DNA of 64,000 bases from positions 868,001 to 932,000 of the forward strand of contig MU867062.1 of NCBI GenBank assembly GCA_033725935.1. Direction: 5' to 3'. Below, one piece after another: positions 10,801 to 21,715 of this stretch. Position 1 is the first letter of the stretch; each line of letters begins with the position of its first letter. The DNA comes from Cladorrhinum sp. PSN259. Taxonomy: Eukaryota > Ascomycota > Sordariomycetes > Sordariales > Podosporaceae. The notes under the pieces are model-generated. The model was not told the origin of the DNA. It saw nothing but the letters and a program-made list of their open reading frames with translations, and did no database searches. The position numbers and the translations under genes were made by a program.

Positions 10801-12610
10801 TTAGTCCCGCGCAGGTGAGCCCAGCACAACCTTCCTGATCAGCAATCTAACACGTGTTGCCCGTGCCACTTGGTTGACATCAGACTTCTTCCACGGCCAC
10901 CGTACCACCACGACTGTTTCTTTTTCTTGAGCGGATCCCGTGATGTGCTTCTCCTGGCTTCGGACCAGCGAGATGTAGGTCGATGCTGCCGCGATTGAAT
11001 CCACGACGGCCCCTAGTGTGTGGTTTTGTATTCGATCATGTATGTCCTCTGATGGTGCCTGCGAGCAGAGGCTTCCAGCCGTCATCTTCGTTTCGAGGCG
11101 TCCACGATCCTGACTCAGAGTCCTTATTGCGAACCATGGTTCTCCTGGATGTTAATTTGTCGTTCGTCTAGTACAATCCTTTCGCACAAAAGGTCAGGGC
11201 AGAGAAAGAAGCGTACCGCTACACCATTGTACTAGCGCCATTTGGAATCGAACCAAATACAGTATATTTCCCCAGTGCTAACCAGGCAGTGGCATTTGCA
11301 GTGAAGTTGACGCCATTTAGTGTCCGAACCGGGGATCCCCGTATGTCATGGGCTGAAACCTTGTCGGGGGCCCAGCACCTTGCCCCTTCTCGAAGTTCAG
11401 TCAAAGAATCATCCTTCAAGATTCCCAATGTGGGTTCCGCGGCTGCTTCGGTCTCGGTACAACCATTGATTACTGTCAATGTGCGTACCACCTTGTACAA
11501 GGTTATGGCAGCCCATTCCGCCCACTCTAATTTGACGTTTTGGAAGCCAAAGCTATCCGGTGGAACAGAAAACCGAACAGGCCCCATGGCTGATGATGCC
11601 GTCCTTGTTGGTCAGACTGCAAGCATTTATTGGGGCTATAATCGATCTGGGCAACTGATTGTCAAGGATTCGGTCCCGTTTATGTTGATTGGACTCTGGA
11701 ACGCGTATTCGATGGGAAACGTGAGCGTATCGGAGCGATTGGGCCCAAAATAAATTGCACATTCCTTCTGGTAGGTGTCGTATTGTCCAGTTTCCTTCCA
11801 AATCCTGGACATATTCTCATAAATCTGCATATCAAACGTAGCGCTGCAGTTCCATTCCAACTCGGCTAGATCTTTAACCACACCGTCTCTGCGCAAAACT
11901 CCAGGGATGAAAAGGTCTCAAACTGGCAATCGCCCCGCGGCAATGAGTGCGACGCTCGTAAACATCAGCCTCGTTCCAGATTGTGCCGTTCAGAGTGCCA
12001 AAATACTCGGGGCCGAGACCCGTATCTTGTGGGGATGAAGAGCTCAGAACCGAGAAGAAGGAGGGCATGGTAAGTCGTGCGGTCCATACGCTCTCTGATG
12101 GAACAAGCGAAATTCTCTCGCGGTAACCCATGACTTGTTGCGCAAAGGGGTCAACAACCAGTGACAGAACGGTAACGAGAGCTCCGAGTGACGCAATCGA
12201 GATCATGAGCTTTCGTCTGAACAAGAGTTTGGTTGCCCCAAGCGGACCTTTGCTTGCTTCGTCGAATACTTCCGGATCGTCAAGCGGCCTGGCACTCCTT
12301 TTCTTACCAATCCCACTTCATCTGCCCAATCGCCGAGGACACCGAAAAGATCAAGCCGGACTAGGATATTGTAGACAAAACTGAGACAGTCGTGTTGAGG
12401 GTTATGTTGCCCGGGATTTGGGGAAACCTATGACCGTCGTACGCCGAGAGGACGACAGCAAGGGCGATGATACACAGAACCGACAACAGCATGGAGAGCG
12501 ACTCCCATGTCCAAGTATCATCTCCTCGACGCTGCCAAAATGCGACCACCGACCGCTTCTCGATCGCAATCTGGGATGTCGGGTCGTCTGCATCTCCAAC
12601 TCAAGCTTGT
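10801..12610 (-). pseudogene. Broken DUF3176 membrane-protein gene
   Basis: Pieces of one DUF3176 protein lie in order on the minus strand but in different frames. First comes WTWESLSMLLSVLCIIALAV with the first membrane segment, up to TVSVLSTIS. Next is an in-frame TAG (12361-12363), then SGLIFSVSSAIGQMKWDW and a TAA (12304-12306). After a frame change come DDPEVFDEASKGPLGATKLL and SIASLGALVTVLSLVVDPF (second membrane segment and the family-typical DPFAQQV). A further frame change near 11940 leads to ATFDMQIYENMSRIWKE. The C-terminal VRWPW motif (about 10890) is followed by no membrane helix. No introns of plausible size repair these breaks. I read it as a decaying fungal integral membrane protein of unknown function. 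Sequencing error is less likely for so many breaks. Confidence 0.65.
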
Positions 12611-13225
12611 AGGCCTCTTCTACCCGTACCAAGACCGTTTTCGCCATACTGTTGGTGATGATGTAAATGACCTGATGGTAAGTGGTAAAGACAGATGAAT
12701 AGCTAAGCAGGGTGGCCGTAATCGACCTGAAGGGGGTTTTGTGCATACATACGTGATCGTGATTCAATCTGTTATCAGGGGCATCGCCCCCAATGCAACC
12801 CTCGAGAGCGCAGCCCGTTTGTCGTCTTTCTTGCAATATCCCATAATGCCCTACTATCGAGTGATTCAGCCCACAGATTGTGCAGACGTATTACAATCAA
12901 GGCCAGCGCCTCGAACGGGCTGCAGCTTGGCTCTCAACTACGCTGCCCGACGGGGATAGAAAGACATCCATGATGTGATATTTTGGCCCCCAAGGTTTTG
13001 TTACTACCCACCATGAACATCGATTGCGTCCTAACTGGACAAGAAATTGACGCACAAGATACCACAATTGAAGAAACTAAATATATTTCCAAACTTTGCC
13101 CACCATGTCGTTTCGTTTCAAGAGGTCCCCATTACACCCACACCTCTGAAATGCAGAAATATCAGGACCACAATTCAAAACTTTTTCCTACCCATGAGAA
13201 TAGCCACTGTCTCTAAATATTACTA
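12611..13225. other. Intergenic, no gene seen
   Basis: Residual frames upstream of the broken DUF3176 gene. Nothing else could be supported. Confidence 0.4.
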
Positions 13226-15661
13226 CTAGATTGGACAATGCGGCATTTCCGCCTGCCAATACTTTTCGACATAGGAAATGAGAAAATCTTGCAAAGTGTC
13301 GTTAACAGAAAGATAGGGAATAATGTCGGACAGCGTGTAGTTATTACCAAGCCCGAGGATGATGTCGTTATTGACGCTGTGGGACAACAAATTAACTCAG
13401 GTTCTCGAGAGTGGGTGGTGGCGAGAGACTTACAAATCGTTAAAAACCAAATCTACCACGTCTGGCTCCTTATCCGCAGGGAACCCTGCAGTAGTCTGAA
13501 AGAAAGCAGGCAACGGAAACTGCGGAATAGGCTTATGTGGTGTATCGTCGCCATCTGTGCCGAAATCATCTTCAGTGGTATGCCCGTACACCAGAACCTC
13601 CTGCGTCTGTTTCGTTAAGGGCCCCTTTTGCTTCTTCATTACTCCGAACTCCTCAGCCCGAGGATTTTCGCATCTCTCTCCCTGTCCAAAAGCATTCCTG
13701 TCAAACCCGTAATATCTCTCCAAACTCCGGCCTTCGATCCAGGACTCCCGTCTTCCTTGGGACTCACCCCTGATATTCATTCTTTTCAACAAGTCCTTGG
13801 CAATCGACCATTGTACGTCAGGGATAAACACGATCTTGCTGGGGAAAGGTGAGGTAATGAAGTTGTCATCGAAAGTGAACGGGCCGCGGTATAAGTCGAA
13901 TCGCGCTATGCCGGTATTGGAAATATGGAGACGCGGCATACTTGCTCTGTTGCTGTTGAGGATGGACTTCCTCATTGCATCTGACAGGAAGGTGAAAATT
14001 GAGGTTGGAGACATGAATTCTACCGAATCGAGCCACCAATTTTGAGGTGTACAGCCAAAAACTCTACCTAGGCCGAGACGATAACGCTCCTTCGTGATGT
14101 GGCTCGTAACCTGAAGCCCTGATAAATGGTATTCTTGCCCCCAGGAGAAGACAGTTGTTGGCCCTTTTTGTTGCCCGTGGTGTTGTCCGGACTTGGTTTG
14201 GCTGCCTGGGGCATGATACTCGAAGGTCAGTCGATTCCAATCCATATAACGGCGGGAGTATAGAAATGGAGAGGTTGAGTTGACGTCTGCCGTTTGATTT
14301 GGGTGATGAGATGTTTTCTTGGGGCTTGGAAGACCGGTAAAATTGCTGTTGGATGAGTTGAAACCGCTCATGGAGAACCAGCCAAGTGTTTCGCAGTAAC
14401 GTCCTGGTTCAAAAGCTGTGGAGCTGTGATCGTATACTACAAAATCGCGTAGGTGAGAGTGACCTCCAAAGATCTGTATGGGAGTGTCAGGGTGAATAGC
14501 GCGGATAGCGGAGTGCACAGTTGTGAAAGTGCTTCCTCTTCGGGTAGGGCGAGCAGAATTGTGGCCCAGGATGATGAAAACGTCAATGGGGTTTGAGGAG
14601 TTTATTGCTTGCAAGAACCATTCTCGCTTGACCATCTTGGCCGCTGGTGTGACTTTGATGTCTTTGCTTCCTACTCCAGGCTAGTTACAACTATATCCCA
14701 AATAATCGGAGATTGTGACAAGTTACTTACCCTCCTCAAAGTCAAAAAGGACGCCAAAAGCCATGACACGAAGCCCTGACAAACGACTGTTGTTAGTTCA
14801 CTGCGCTAGTGAAACAACAGATGTCACTAGAGAGCTCACCATTTGGAGTGGTGAAGTACTTGTGGGTGCGACCAATATAGGCCCACTCCTCTGTCTCAGG
14901 ATCCATGATCTGCACATTTGAGGTCAAGTACTTGTCGCCCCAGGTTTTGCTGAAGTTATGAAAGGTCTGGTATGCCACTTCTGAGACGTAAAGCTCGTGG
15001 TTTCCTGTGTCGATATCCAGTTACATCCAGTTCCTACGCTGGTCATGACAAGAAAGGAGCGTACCAATGGTCAACAGATCATAGCCCGTCTGTTTGGCAA
15101 ATATCTCATTCGATACTTCGCCGCCCGGCTTGGTGCTGTCACTCAGACCAGTTCCGTCATGAAGATCGCCTGTAGTGTCGTAAAAGCGCAGCTCAGCAAG
15201 CCGAAGACATAACCGATAACGGCAGGTTTTCACGCACCGGAGTCAATAACCAACAGATCCACGCCCATATCGTTTGCCTTGGCTTTCATTCCGGTTACAA
15301 ACGAGACATAGTCGCCCCAATCGGCACCGTAGTTTTTCTCCTTGATGTGCCCGGACAACCAGCCATGGGTATCGGACTAGACAAAGTAGCCATTTTCTGT
15401 TAGCGACCATACTTCCACATACAACGAAAATGAGACCGTCGATTATCCCACCGTGTGTAACACATTCAACTGCCCCCACTGCAACGGTCTCGTCGGTCCA
15501 TATGCAGCTTCCTGCGCACCGGGCTGCATGCGCTTGACCATGCGGACATGTTCACCGGCATGGCAGTTGTGGCTTTTATCACCATTGCCACATGCGCTGA
15601 CCCCCAGCGAGAGAGCGAGACCGAGGACCAGTCGTTGGAGTATCGCCGTATTGCCCACCAT
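13226..15661 (-). CDS. Secreted calcineurin-like metallophosphoesterase / 5'-nucleotidase family
   Basis: Seven exons on the minus strand: 15452-15661, 15238-15376, 15065-15169, 14840-15004, 14731-14775, 13434-14670 and 13226-13376. Together they give 683 residues in one frame. The N-terminus has a hydrophobic signal-like stretch (LVLGLALSLGVSACG). Metallophosphoesterase motifs follow in order across the splices: LHTSDTHGW (D-x-H), VIDSGDLHDG (GD-x-x-D), TIGNHELY (GNHE), then IILGHNS and IFGGHSHLRDF for the two later His motifs. The layout resembles yeast YHR202W-type proteins with a long C-terminal domain. Metal-dependent phosphomonoester hydrolysis outside the cell or in the vacuole is the likely role. 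The exact substrate is not evident. The last exon, added after a GTAAGT intron, ends in YWQAEMPHCPI. Confidence 0.85.
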
Positions 15662-16545
15662 CTCCTGTGGCCAAGTTTGACGGCGATGATCGGCTCAAGA
15701 CGGAGATCGGGTTCGGAACGGAATTATTCGAAAATGACCTTGTTGGGTGCGAAATAGAAACGGGAAGATCAGGTAAGCCACCGGGGACCGCAAATACCCT
15801 CCAAATTTAAGTTTCCAACGTTCACAGAAAGAACCCGAAAAATAGATATCGCCGGACAATGAATTGATAAGCGTCAAAATGGTCCCATGAAATAAATTAT
15901 GTCGAGAGAAGTGAGCGTGATTGCGATATCGCATTGCGTGTGAGTACAGGTCGACATGACATTGGGACTTTATATGTCTTCGAGTGGTATCAAACACGAT
16001 GAAAGTATCTGCCAGACCCAGTATCCGTCCATGTTCGACATAAAAAACCCCGAGTCAAGTGTCCCGTGGAATCTCACCTGAACTCACCTGACAAACGGGA
16101 ACCGAACAAATTCGGCCGAGCATCTGGCGGCTGCCGTTGGGCTGGTCAATTAGATAAGGTTTCGCTCTTTCCGATTCCCTTGGATAGATAAATGACAGTG
16201 ATTGGAGTTGGTCTGTCACTTGGTTGCAAATATCGGCCGATGTGGTATGGAGATATCAAGTTCAATGACAATGCACGAACCACGATGAAGTGGTTCTATG
16301 CAGCTTACAGGTCATCCGTTGAGCGATGACAATATTTTGAGGAAAGTTGTGTTAAGAAATGGCACCTTTCAAACAAGATTTGTGGAGTTTGAGGTGCAAG
16401 AACGAAATACACGAATCATTGAGCTGCTCATTGGTGTAAACACGTCAAAAATTAAATATCGAGAAGTGGAAAATGATGCAGACGGTGATATCTGGTTGCG
16501 AAGGAGGCAAGAAAAGGGGTAAAAGCGGTAAGAAATGGCAAAAAT
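15662..16545. other. Intergenic, no gene seen
   Basis: Upstream region of the metallophosphoesterase gene. A 100-codon minus frame at 15695-15997 has no motif and no coding-like composition. Confidence 0.4.
16540..16544 (-). terminator. Pol III terminator of tRNA-Ala
   Basis: Five A residues on the plus strand give a T5 run on the minus strand one base after the tRNA discriminator. Confidence 0.55.
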
Positions 16546-16634
16546 TGGACAATACCGGATTCGAACCGGTGACCTTTCACAAGGCGCATCTTGCGGAATG
16601 CGAAGCGAAAATCATACCCCTAGACCAATTGCCC
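16546..16634 (-). tRNA. tRNA-Ala (anticodon CGC), 17-nt intron
   Basis: On the minus strand the acceptor GGGCAAT pairs with ATTGTCC and discriminator A. The third pair is G3-U70, the alanine identity element. The T arm is ACCGG-TTCGAAT-CCGGT. The anticodon stem TTCGC/GTGAA encloses 24 nt, which fits loop bases with anticodon CGC plus an intron of about 17 nt. The intron contains GCG, which can pair with the anticodon as expected for a splicing substrate. The body otherwise resembles proline tRNAs, but G3-U70 and the CGC anticodon agree on alanine. Confidence 0.85.
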
Positions 16635-16894
16635 CGAGATGATTTGTTGAGATAGTACCAGAATTCGGGATCCGTGATGGCTATCCCTAGGAATGCGAAA
16701 GGAGAAATTGCTGCTCCCAACTAAAGCCTGGCGAAGTGGGTACATGACCTGGAAGGTAGGTAATGTCATCTCTCAGGTATCAGGTTCTGTGAAAAACCCA
16801 GTAGCATTCAGCTATATAAATCCCAAATTCAAACAAAGTAATCCAAGGCGAAAGCAGAGACAGAGCCTACTAACCCATCCCGCTTCCCAGGACT

Positions 16895-17959
16895 TCACCC
16901 ACGTCCGAGGTATCCATCGCGAAAAGCACCGGGTATCAATGCCGCAGCATACATGACCAAAGTGATGGGTCGCAAATCCTCGTCCTCAGAGTCCTCCAAA
17001 TACCCTTGCCAAAAGTCCACCACAGCTTCCGCACCCTTTTTGAACTCACTATTGGTCCCAAAACACTCCAACCCCAAGCACATCCCAAACTCTCGGAAAG
17101 CTAAACGGCGAGCAGCATCTCTAGCGAGAATTCCGTGCTCGTGGTGCAACACAGCCCTCGCGACTTCTAAGCTCTGACTTCCCAACGTCCTTGCCCAATC
17201 CTCGTCTCTGAAGAAATGGCAGACCCACAAACCCATTCCCAAACCCAGAGGATCATTACTTGCGCTCTCCTTGCCCATCAACACCCTGTAGTCGGCAATT
17301 TCACTGCTCAAAGTCCCCGGCCCATGGAGATGCTCCGCCGTCCTTTGCAGAAGCCGATATACAGCAAAGCCCGTTACGGCGTCCAGATGGCCTTCGCGGG
17401 GAACCAAGACAGTCTGCAAGTCAGCCGACTTCTTCCACACCATCTTGACTGCGTGTCCGTTTACATGATTGACAAAGTGCGGGTGGATCGCTTTGGCAAG
17501 CTGAACGGCGAGTTGGTTGTATTCCTTTTCCCCTGCGGCCAAAGCCAGCCGATTCAATGCAAACATCCAAAGAGTAAGATAATGGTGGTATTGCCCATCG
17601 CCGTCACTTCCGGTTTCTTGGACCTTGCCGATTCGAAGACCACCCTTGAGTGGCTCTTCTTTCGTGGCCCCGGGTAGACGGGCGGTCCCATCTCGGGTTT
17701 TGCCGAGGACATCGTGGACCGTTTTGACGAGCTGTTTGGCGAGAGTGAGATATAGGGGGGATGATGTTTCTTTATAAAGGGTAATGAAGTTTACCACGCC
17801 AAAGGAGTCGGTCCACAGATAGCGGCCACGGTGGCCACCGGCGCCGGGGTTTTCCGGTGCGATCCAGACGCGAGCGGCATCCTCGGTGAGATCTTCGAAT
17901 GGCCCATACACTAAACGCATAGCCTCCGTGAAGCGGAGAGTATTGCGTGAGATCGCCAT
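16895..17959 (-). CDS. Six-hairpin-glycosidase-like conserved protein
   Basis: A 354-residue single-exon protein from ATG. It has the alternating helical pattern of an (alpha/alpha)6 barrel with aromatic and acidic loops: GRYLWTDSFGVVNFITL near 45-61, YHHYLTLWMFALNRLAL near 123-139, and the VPREGHLDAVTGFAVYR region near 187-203. Conserved Trp, Asp and His residues in the loops fit a sugar-binding cleft, but I cannot name a catalytic pair. Similar fungal and bacterial proteins are annotated only as six-hairpin glycosidase-like. No signal peptide is evident, so an intracellular role is likely. The fold assignment is from family knowledge; the function is unknown. Confidence 0.7.
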   Translation of the reverse strand: MAISRNTLRFTEAMRLVYGPFEDLTEDAARVWIAPENPGAGGHRGRYLWTDSFGVVNFITLYKETSSPLYLTLAKQLVKTVHDVLGKTRDGTARLPGATKEEPLKGGLRIGKVQETGSDGDGQYHHYLTLWMFALNRLALAAGEKEYNQLAVQLAKAIHPHFVNHVNGHAVKMVWKKSADLQTVLVPREGHLDAVTGFAVYRLLQRTAEHLHGPGTLSSEIADYRVLMGKESASNDPLGLGMGLWVCHFFRDEDWARTLGSQSLEVARAVLHHEHGILARDAARRLAFREFGMCLGLECFGTNSEFKKGAEAVVDFWQGYLEDSEDEDLRPITLVMYAAALIPGAFRDGYLGRG

Positions 17960-18937
17960 GATATTTTAGTCTGGAGATCGGATCCAGGAAAGCATCAACA
18001 CTGCTGTGGCCTATGTCTTCGCCGGCGATGGTTCCGATGGTTCACCAACCTTTCTCCCCATTTCCAGAGTGTACCCACATTTTTCAACTAATTGGACGTC
18101 ACAATTGCATACAATTATGTGCGTTTTCATCTTATGATAAATATGAGATGAACATCTGAAAGCCGATGCTCAATTAATCCGCGATTGGAGCCATGGAAGC
18201 AGGGGCTGGCAATCAAACAAACTTAAATATCTGTGAGTTGTCGTGCAAATGATCAAAGAGCTCCGCATGTCGTCACTTGATTGTCAATTGCTACAATTTT
18301 TGGAAACAGAGCGCCACTTCCAAAACACCCAGACCCAGCATGAAATACAACAACAAAGAATGACTGAAACAGTGGAAGTTGAAAGAAACAAAGACTTGGC
18401 AGCAGCAGGAACCTGGAATTTCTCAGCCTAGCCAAGAAACTGCCAAGGTTGGGGTCAACATTAAACCGTAAAGGGTTAGCCTGTAAGCTTTTCTCTAATT
18501 GGACGTTTGGTACCCCGCGCAGGAGCCTGAAGCTTCGAGGGGCTTCTGGAGCCAGCAGGATCGTCTGTGAAGGCAGTCGCAGCATCCTGTGCCATCATCC
18601 CACTTCCTGCTCAGTCTTCTCTCGGGCAGCAAGCTGCCTCAGAATCTCCACCCAGGCACAAGTTAAATTGACCGTCTCGCTGTCTTTCCCCTCCAGACAA
18701 TTCCTTTGTTTTGGTTCTTCAGAAATTCAGAAACAAATCATCTGCAACCCATTGCAACGATACCCCAAACATCTACCTGCCAGTAGCGCAGCGTTACCTC
18801 TAATACTGACGCGAGCCTGACGTCACCACCAAGCTTCCCAAAAAGCGACATTTTATCGCACCCTTCATTGAACAAAACAACACACACATATACAATACAT
18901 TACCCGAGACACTTGTTTTGTGACAACAACAGTCACG
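17960..18937. promoter_or_regulatory. Shared upstream region of minus-strand gene and hsp98
   Basis: A 978-bp space between the divergent starts. It contains a heat-shock element, an AGGGG stress-response-like motif overlapping it (18538-18542) and an inverted CCAAT box (ATTGG, about 18498-18502). The last 100 bp are A- and C-rich leader sequence before the hsp98 ATG. Confidence 0.5.
18529..18551 (+). promoter_or_regulatory. Heat-shock element upstream of hsp98
   Basis: Five alternating 5-bp units are in register: GAA-TTC-GGG-TTC-GAG, each separated by two bases. Three units are perfect and two are degenerate. This matches the Hsf1 binding pattern. It lies about 390 bp before the hsp98 ATG, as expected for a heat-inducible chaperone gene. 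Confidence 0.6.
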
Positions 18938-21715
18938 ATGGCTTCAAAGATGGAGTTCACCGACAGGGCCAAGAAGGCCTTGGAAGACGCTATGGCCCTG
19001 GCCGAGCAATATGCCCACACACAGCTACTGCCAGTACATCTGGCCGTTGCACTCCTCGATCCCCTCCCAGATCAGAGCAAAGATCTCCAGAACGCGCCAC
19101 CCGGCACGACTAGCACTCTCCTCCGCCAGGTCATTGAGCGCGCCCACGGCGATCCCCAGCTCTTCGACCGCGCCCTCAAGAAGACTCTCGTCCGTCTGCC
19201 CAGCCAGGATCCCCCACCCGACCAGGTCTCGATGGCACCCTCATTCAACACAGTGCTTCGCAAGGCCGCCGAGCTGCAGAAAGTGCAAAAAGACAGCTTC
19301 GTCGCCGTCGACCACCTCATCACAGCACTGTCTGAGGACGTTTCAATTCAGAATGCCCTCAAGGAGGCCAACATCCCCAAGCCAAAGCTGGTGCAGGAGG
19401 CAATAACACAAATCCGCGGTACCAAGCGTGTAGACTCGCGCAATGCAGATTCAGAGGAGGAGAACGAGAACCTCGCCAAGTTCACCATCGACATGACCGC
19501 CATGGCCAGGGAAGGCAAGATCGACCCAGTCATTGGTCGTGAAGAGGAGATTCGCCGTGTAATTCGAATTCTTTCTCGCCGCACCAAGAACAACCCGGTG
19601 CTCATTGGTGAGCCAGGTGTCGGTAAGACAACCGTAGTTGAGGGTCTCGCCCAGCGAATTGTCAATTCAGATGTCCCCGACAACCTTGCAGCCTGCAAGT
19701 TGCTCTCTCTGGATGTTGGCGCCCTTGTGGCCGGCAGCAAGTACAGAGGCGAATTTGAAGAGCGTATGAAGGGCGTTCTCAAGGAGATCACAGAGTCCAA
19801 GGATATGATCGTCTTGTTTGTCGACGAGATTCACCTTCTCATGGGTGCTGGTTCCTCCGGTGAGGGTGGTATGGATGCCGCAAACCTGCTCAAGCCCATG
19901 CTTGCCAGAGGTCAGCTTCACTGCATCGGCGCAACCACTTTAGCCGAGTACCGCAAGTACATTGAGAAAGATGCCGCTTTCGAGCGTCGTTTCCAGCAAG
20001 TTCTCGTCAAGGAGCCATCGATCCCCGAGACGATTTCGATTCTCCGTGGCTTAAAGGAGAAGTACGAGGTGCACCATGGTGTCAACATCGCAGATGCTGC
20101 CATTGTCGCCTCGGCCAACCTCGCGGCCCGCTACCTTACCTCTCGGAGACTTCCAGATTCTGCCGTCGATCTCATTGACGAGGCAGCAGCAGCAGTTCGC
20201 GTTGCCCGGGAGTCGCAGCCAGAAATTATCGACTCCATGGAGCGTCGCTTGAGACAGCTCAAGATTGAGATCCATGCCCTGACACGCGAGAAGGATGAAG
20301 CGTCCAAGGCCCGCCTCGCCATCGCAAAGCAGGATGCGGAGAACGTCGAGGAAGAGCTCCGGCCACTGCGCGAGAAGTATGAGAGGGAGAGACAACGCGG
20401 CAAGGACATTCAGGAAGCCAAGTTGAAGTTGGAGGCCCTCCGTGTCAAGGCGGAGGATGCTAGCAGAGTGGGAGATCACAGCCGTGCAGCTGATCTTCAA
20501 TATTACGCCATTCCCGAACAGGAGCAAGCCATCAGGAAACTTGAGCGGGAGAAGGCGGCTGCCGATGCGGCTCTCAATGCCAACGGTGGCGATGCGGGCG
20601 GCTCTATGATCACCGACGTTGTTGGACCTGATCAAATCAACGAAATCGTTGCCCGCTGGACCGGCATTCCCGTGACGAGACTCAAGACCTCTGAGCGGGA
20701 GAAGCTCCTCCACATGGAGCACGCTCTCGGCAAGATTGTTGTCGGCCAGAAGGAGGCTGTCCAATCTGTTTCCAACGCCATCCGTCTGCAGCGCTCTGGT
20801 CTCGCCAACCCCAACCAGCCTCCCAGCTTCCTGTTCTGCGGCCCCTCCGGAACTGGTAAGACGCTGCTCACCAAGGCTCTTGCCGAGTTTCTGTTTGACG
20901 ATCCGAAATCGATGATTCGCTTCGATATGTCCGAGTACCAGGAGCGCCACTCGCTCAGTCGCATGATTGGTGCTCCTCCTGGTTATGTCGGTCACGATTC
21001 TGGTGGCCAGCTGACTGAGGCTCTCCGTCGCAAGCCCTTCTCGATTCTCTTGTTCGACGAGGTTGAGAAGGCTGCCAAGGAAGTTCTGACTGTTCTTCTG
21101 CAGCTCATGGATGACGGCCGCATTACTGACGGCCAAGGGCGCATTATTGATGCCAAGAACTGCATCGTCGTCATGACCTCCAACTTGGGTGCTGAGTTCC
21201 TGGCCCGGCCCAACGGCAAGGACGGCAAGATCGATCCCACGACGCGTGAACTTGTCATGAATGCTCTGCGCAACTACTTCCTTCCCGAGTTCCTTAACCG
21301 TATCAATTCGATCGTCATCTTCAACCGTCTTACCCGGAAGGAGATTCGCAGGATTGTGGATCTTCGCATCTCAGAAATCCAGAAGCGGCTCAGCGATAAC
21401 GACCGCAACGTCCAAATTCGGGTGTCTGAGGCGGCTAAAGACAAGTTGGGTGCTGCGGGCTACTCACCTGCCTACGGCGCCAGACCACTCCAGCGGTTGC
21501 TTGAGAAAGAAGTTCTTAACCGCATGGCAGTTCTCATCCTGCGCGGCAATATACGCGATGGTGAGGTGGCCCGCGTTGAGCTGGTGGATGGCAGAGTTAC
21601 CGTCCTTCCCAACCATCGTGACAGCGAGGGTTCAGATGAGGATATGATGGATTCAGATGATGCCTTGGATGAGTTGGCGCCTGACTCGATGGATGAGGAT
21701 CTTTATGTGGACTAA
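18938..21715 (+). CDS. hsp98: Hsp98/Hsp104 (ClpB-type) disaggregase
   Basis: An intact single-exon protein of 925 residues. The frame is open from a GTG at 18920, but the ATG at 18938 gives the family-typical start MASKMEFTDRAKKAL. The order is Clp N-domain (about 1-150); AAA+ domain 1 with Walker A GEPGVGKT (224-231), Walker B VDE near 296 and pore Tyr in KYRGEF near 269; coiled-coil middle domain (about 405-535); AAA+ domain 2 with Walker A GPSGTGKT (635-642), Walker B FDEVEKA near 707 and pore GYVG near 683; and a C-terminal acidic tail. It is an ATP-driven hexamer that pulls proteins out of aggregates with Hsp70/Hsp40. The acidic DEDLYVD end fits Hsp104-type co-chaperone docking. An upstream heat-shock element supports heat induction. 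Confidence 0.97.
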   Translation: MASKMEFTDRAKKALEDAMALAEQYAHTQLLPVHLAVALLDPLPDQSKDLQNAPPGTTSTLLRQVIERAHGDPQLFDRALKKTLVRLPSQDPPPDQVSMAPSFNTVLRKAAELQKVQKDSFVAVDHLITALSEDVSIQNALKEANIPKPKLVQEAITQIRGTKRVDSRNADSEEENENLAKFTIDMTAMAREGKIDPVIGREEEIRRVIRILSRRTKNNPVLIGEPGVGKTTVVEGLAQRIVNSDVPDNLAACKLLSLDVGALVAGSKYRGEFEERMKGVLKEITESKDMIVLFVDEIHLLMGAGSSGEGGMDAANLLKPMLARGQLHCIGATTLAEYRKYIEKDAAFERRFQQVLVKEPSIPETISILRGLKEKYEVHHGVNIADAAIVASANLAARYLTSRRLPDSAVDLIDEAAAAVRVARESQPEIIDSMERRLRQLKIEIHALTREKDEASKARLAIAKQDAENVEEELRPLREKYERERQRGKDIQEAKLKLEALRVKAEDASRVGDHSRAADLQYYAIPEQEQAIRKLEREKAAADAALNANGGDAGGSMITDVVGPDQINEIVARWTGIPVTRLKTSEREKLLHMEHALGKIVVGQKEAVQSVSNAIRLQRSGLANPNQPPSFLFCGPSGTGKTLLTKALAEFLFDDPKSMIRFDMSEYQERHSLSRMIGAPPGYVGHDSGGQLTEALRRKPFSILLFDEVEKAAKEVLTVLLQLMDDGRITDGQGRIIDAKNCIVVMTSNLGAEFLARPNGKDGKIDPTTRELVMNALRNYFLPEFLNRINSIVIFNRLTRKEIRRIVDLRISEIQKRLSDNDRNVQIRVSEAAKDKLGAAGYSPAYGARPLQRLLEKEVLNRMAVLILRGNIRDGEVARVELVDGRVTVLPNHRDSEGSDEDMMDSDDALDELAPDSMDEDLYVD

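Noticed and set aside
20051..21136. 361-codon open frame antisense to hsp98
   Set aside because: Long antisense frames are common opposite highly codon-biased genes. It has no motif of its own.
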